Below are positions 61,978 through 64,000 of a stretch of DNA of 64,000 nt, piece by piece. The position numbers and the translations under genes are program-made. The notes below the pieces were generated by a model. It made no database searches, had not been told where the DNA came from, and was given only the letters and a program-made list of their open reading frames with translations. How positions within the stretch are numbered: the stretch's first letter is position 1; every line of letters starts with the position of its first letter. Origin of the DNA: Alistipes sp. (lineage in GTDB: Bacteria > Bacteroidota > Bacteroidia > Bacteroidales > Rikenellaceae); the NCBI GenBank assembly GCA_017399485.1, contig JAFQCA010000007.1:62001-126000 (forward strand), read 5' to 3'.

Positions 61978-63789
61978 ATGAAAAAATATCTTTTAACTAT
62001 AATTTCAGTTGCTCTTTTTGTGTCGGTATCGGCATTTGCGCAGGATGTTGATTACAGTAAATTGGCTCCGCATCCGCGTTTGTTAATCAACAAGGGCGAT
62101 ATTGCCGCGATGAGAGCATTTCGTGACCGTTCGGAGAATGCGCAGTATGTGAACGATATGATAGTAAATGAGGCTACCCGATTCCTATCAACGTCGTCTG
62201 CTGTTCGTAAGTTGGAGGGACGTCGCTTGTTGCAGGTGTCGGGTGAGGTGCTGAAACGTGTGTTTTATCTCTCGTACGCCTATGTTATGACCGATGATGT
62301 ACGCTATGCCGAACGTGCCGAGCGTGAGATGTTGGCCGCCAGCGAATTTATTGATTGGAATCCTTCTCATTTCTTGGATGTGAGTGAGATGACTATGGCT
62401 TTGGCTATAGGCTACGATTGGCTGTATCATTTTCTGTCGGAAGAGTCGCGTAATAAAATCGCTACGGCAATTTATGAAAAAGGCTTGCGCCCGTCCGAGA
62501 ATGATAAACACGCGTGGTTTTTCAAGGCTGACCATAATTGGAATCAGGTCTGCAATGCAGGTATGATTTATGGTGCTTTGGCGATTATGGACCGCTCGCC
62601 TGAATATTGCCAAGCGTTAATCGAAAAATGTCTCAAATCAAATCCTATAGCACAAAAATGTTATGAGCCCGATGGTGGTTACCCCGAAGGGGCAGGCTAT
62701 TGGGACTATGGTACAAGTTTCGAGGTTATGTTGGTTGCGGCTTTGCAATCGGCATTGGGAACAGATGCGGGGATTGCGTCGCAGAAGAGTTTTATGCAGA
62801 CGGCATCATATATGACCTATATGGCAACTCCGTCGGGTAAAAGTTATAATTTTGCCGATTCGGGCTCTGCAATGTCTTGCATATCTTCTAAGTATTGGTT
62901 TGCCCGCCAACTCAACGATGCTTCGATTGTTGCGGTGGATGAGTTATTTGTAAAAAATAAGAAAGTACTAAATGTGAGATTGTTGCCTACCTATATGGTA
63001 TTTGGCTCGGCGCTCGATTTCAGTAAATCACAACTGCCCGATAATACTTGGGTTAATCACGGCGAAACACCTGTGTTTGTCTATCGCAGCGGCTGGGAGA
63101 GTAGCGACGATACCTATTTTGCCATTAAAGGCGGCAGGGCAAGTACCAATCACGCCCATATGGATGTAGGCTCATTCATCTATGAACGCGATGGCATACG
63201 TTGGGCTATCGATTTGGGCTCGCATAACTATCACGTCTTGGAGGAGGCAGGCCTCGACCACGGAAATACAAAACAGGAGAGTGTGCGCTGGGATATTTTC
63301 CGAACAGGGCCAGAGTCGCACAATATACTAATGTTTAATGGTCATCGTCATAATGTCAAGGGGCTGGCTGAGATTGTTAAGACCTTTGCTACTCCGCGCC
63401 GTAAGGGCGCTGTCGTTGATTTGAGCGCTGCTTTTGAAGGCGATGCTAAAGAGGTTATTCGTACTGCCGAATTGGATAAGAACGATGATTTGACAATCAC
63501 AGACCATATAGAGTGTGGCGAAACACCCTCTGTTGTCGAGTGGCGTATGGCGACCAATGCCGAGGCACAAATTGTGGCTCCAAATACGATTATGCTAAGG
63601 CAGGATGGCAAGACACTCTATCTTAAGTTCAAAGGAAAGGTCAAGGCTGAGGCAAAAATTTGGCCCGACCACAAATATCGAGAGTACGAGATAGTGGATA
63701 AGAACTTGCGTCGTGTGGGCTTTGTAATGCAACTGAAGGCTAATCAGACGGTAGATATCGAAGTTTCGATGTTGAGCGAGATAGATTAA
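61978..63789 (+). CDS. Heparinase II/III-like exported protein (polysaccharide lyase fold)
   Basis: 603 residues from the ATG at 61978. A signal peptide (to AFAQ) is followed by an alpha-toroid region (HPRLLINKGDIAAMRAF ... YVMTDDVRYAERAEREMLAASEF, AIGYDWLYHFLSEESRNKIATAI). HNWNQVCNAGMIYGALAI and YPEGAGYWDYGTSFEVML carry the catalytic-type Asn/His and Tyr. The beta-sheet half has ASTNHAHMDVGSFIYERDGIRWAIDLGSHNY, typical of heparinase II/III domains. It probably cleaves uronic-acid-containing glycans by beta-elimination. It lies 39 bases after the glycosidase lipoprotein gene, likely one operon. Confidence 0.88.
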   Translation: MKKYLLTIISVALFVSVSAFAQDVDYSKLAPHPRLLINKGDIAAMRAFRDRSENAQYVNDMIVNEATRFLSTSSAVRKLEGRRLLQVSGEVLKRVFYLSYAYVMTDDVRYAERAEREMLAASEFIDWNPSHFLDVSEMTMALAIGYDWLYHFLSEESRNKIATAIYEKGLRPSENDKHAWFFKADHNWNQVCNAGMIYGALAIMDRSPEYCQALIEKCLKSNPIAQKCYEPDGGYPEGAGYWDYGTSFEVMLVAALQSALGTDAGIASQKSFMQTASYMTYMATPSGKSYNFADSGSAMSCISSKYWFARQLNDASIVAVDELFVKNKKVLNVRLLPTYMVFGSALDFSKSQLPDNTWVNHGETPVFVYRSGWESSDDTYFAIKGGRASTNHAHMDVGSFIYERDGIRWAIDLGSHNYHVLEEAGLDHGNTKQESVRWDIFRTGPESHNILMFNGHRHNVKGLAEIVKTFATPRRKGAVVDLSAAFEGDAKEVIRTAELDKNDDLTITDHIECGETPSVVEWRMATNAEAQIVAPNTIMLRQDGKTLYLKFKGKVKAEAKIWPDHKYREYEIVDKNLRRVGFVMQLKANQTVDIEVSMLSEID

Positions 63790-63860
63790 GAAATGTCGTT
63801 ATCCAAATTGACTCTCGGGCATAATTGGAAATAGATTCCGATAATTTTAGCGATACAGAA

Positions 63861-63900
63861 GAGAGGTTGCCTAAACAAAATAGGCAACCTCTCACTGTTT
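63861..63900. terminator. Terminator after the lyase-like gene
   Basis: A perfect 13-bp stem (63861-63873 with 63881-63893, 7-base A-rich loop) is followed on the plus strand by ACTGTTTTT. It separates the plus-strand unit from the minus-strand gene at the right edge. Confidence 0.88.
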
Positions 63901-63928
63901 TTATATCTCTTTAAGTCGTGGATGAAGG

Positions 63929-64000
63929 TTATTTACGTAGTAGGTAATTTATAAAGGCATAACCGCCTAAAATCTGCAATGCCATACCTGCTACGCCAAG
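63929..64000 (-). CDS. C-terminal end of an unidentified, probably membrane protein (cut by window)
   Basis: On the minus strand the frame is open from the window end to a TAA at 63929-63931. It gives 23 residues, LGVAGMALQILGGYAFINYL plus LRK: a hydrophobic stretch followed by two basic residues. This looks like the last transmembrane helix of a membrane protein. Too little is present to name it. A hairpin terminator lies 36 bases after its stop. Confidence 0.55.
   Translation of the reverse strand, partial: LGVAGMALQILGGYAFINYLLRK

Noticed and set aside
1-64000. CRISPR arrays, tRNA or rRNA genes, insertion sequences, prophage
   Set aside because: No regularly spaced repeats, no tRNA-like cloverleaf, and no transposase, integrase or phage structural gene was seen in any intergenic gap or frame.

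Overview
The window looks like a chromosomal segment of a member of the Bacteroidales. The support is lineage-specific families (DUF3575, DUF3868, DUF4294, DUF4369-TlpA lipoproteins, an Oar-like TonB-dependent receptor, a FeoA-FeoB fusion), the dapB-lepB gene pair, and -7 promoter elements of the Bacteroidetes type TAnnTTTG. The family cannot be fixed from sequence alone. Almost all of it is housekeeping DNA; the only clearly foreign block is an AT-rich restriction-modification pair between dapB and lepB.

Layout. 1-2.5 kb: a SPOR-like protein cut by the left edge, an NfeD-like protein and flotillin FloA. 2.6-5.4 kb (minus strand): a rhodanese lipoprotein and two tandem GH20-like proteins. 5.6-14.8 kb: dapB, the restriction-modification pair, lepB, a YigZ-family protein, uvrA, an M16 peptidase and an O-methyltransferase. 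14.9-22.5 kb: envelope genes (lipoprotein, DUF3868/DUF3575 pair, YqaA-like protein, TonB receptor). 22.6-30 kb: pyrimidine operon pyrC-carA-carB-pyrK-pyrD behind a terminator-bearing leader. 30-35 kb: DUF4294 protein, LytTR regulator, fabH-fabF-fabG. 35.2-38.9 kb: pyrF-pyrE-pyrB-purT. 39-40 kb: ECF sigma factor and membrane partner. 40.3-50.8 kb (minus strand): purine operon purE-purL-(EEP lipoprotein)-purM-purN-purH-purD-folD. 51.4-53.9 kb: feoAB. 54-56.6 kb: MBL-fold protein and TlpA-like lipoprotein. 56.7-60.4 kb: metY-metX-hom behind a Met-rich leader peptide. 60.6-63.8 kb: a clan-A glycosidase lipoprotein and a heparinase-II/III-like protein. The right edge cuts a minus-strand gene.

All six de novo UMP steps are encoded here, in two clusters, along with much of the purine pathway. 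Two pyrimidine enzymes are unusual. CarA has lost the catalytic Cys and His of its glutaminase, and aspartate carbamoyltransferase ends in a zinc domain like that of PyrI. Both amino acid/nucleotide operons that start with a long leader (pyrC, metY) carry a short ORF plus hairpins that look like attenuation.

The most striking whole-window signal is compositional. Reading by eye I found no CATG at all and only one GATC. The restriction-modification pair resembles the NlaIII family, which recognises CATG. Three 100-125-base palindromic elements sharing a core sit between operon ends and their terminators. All family assignments are from motif recognition, without database searches.
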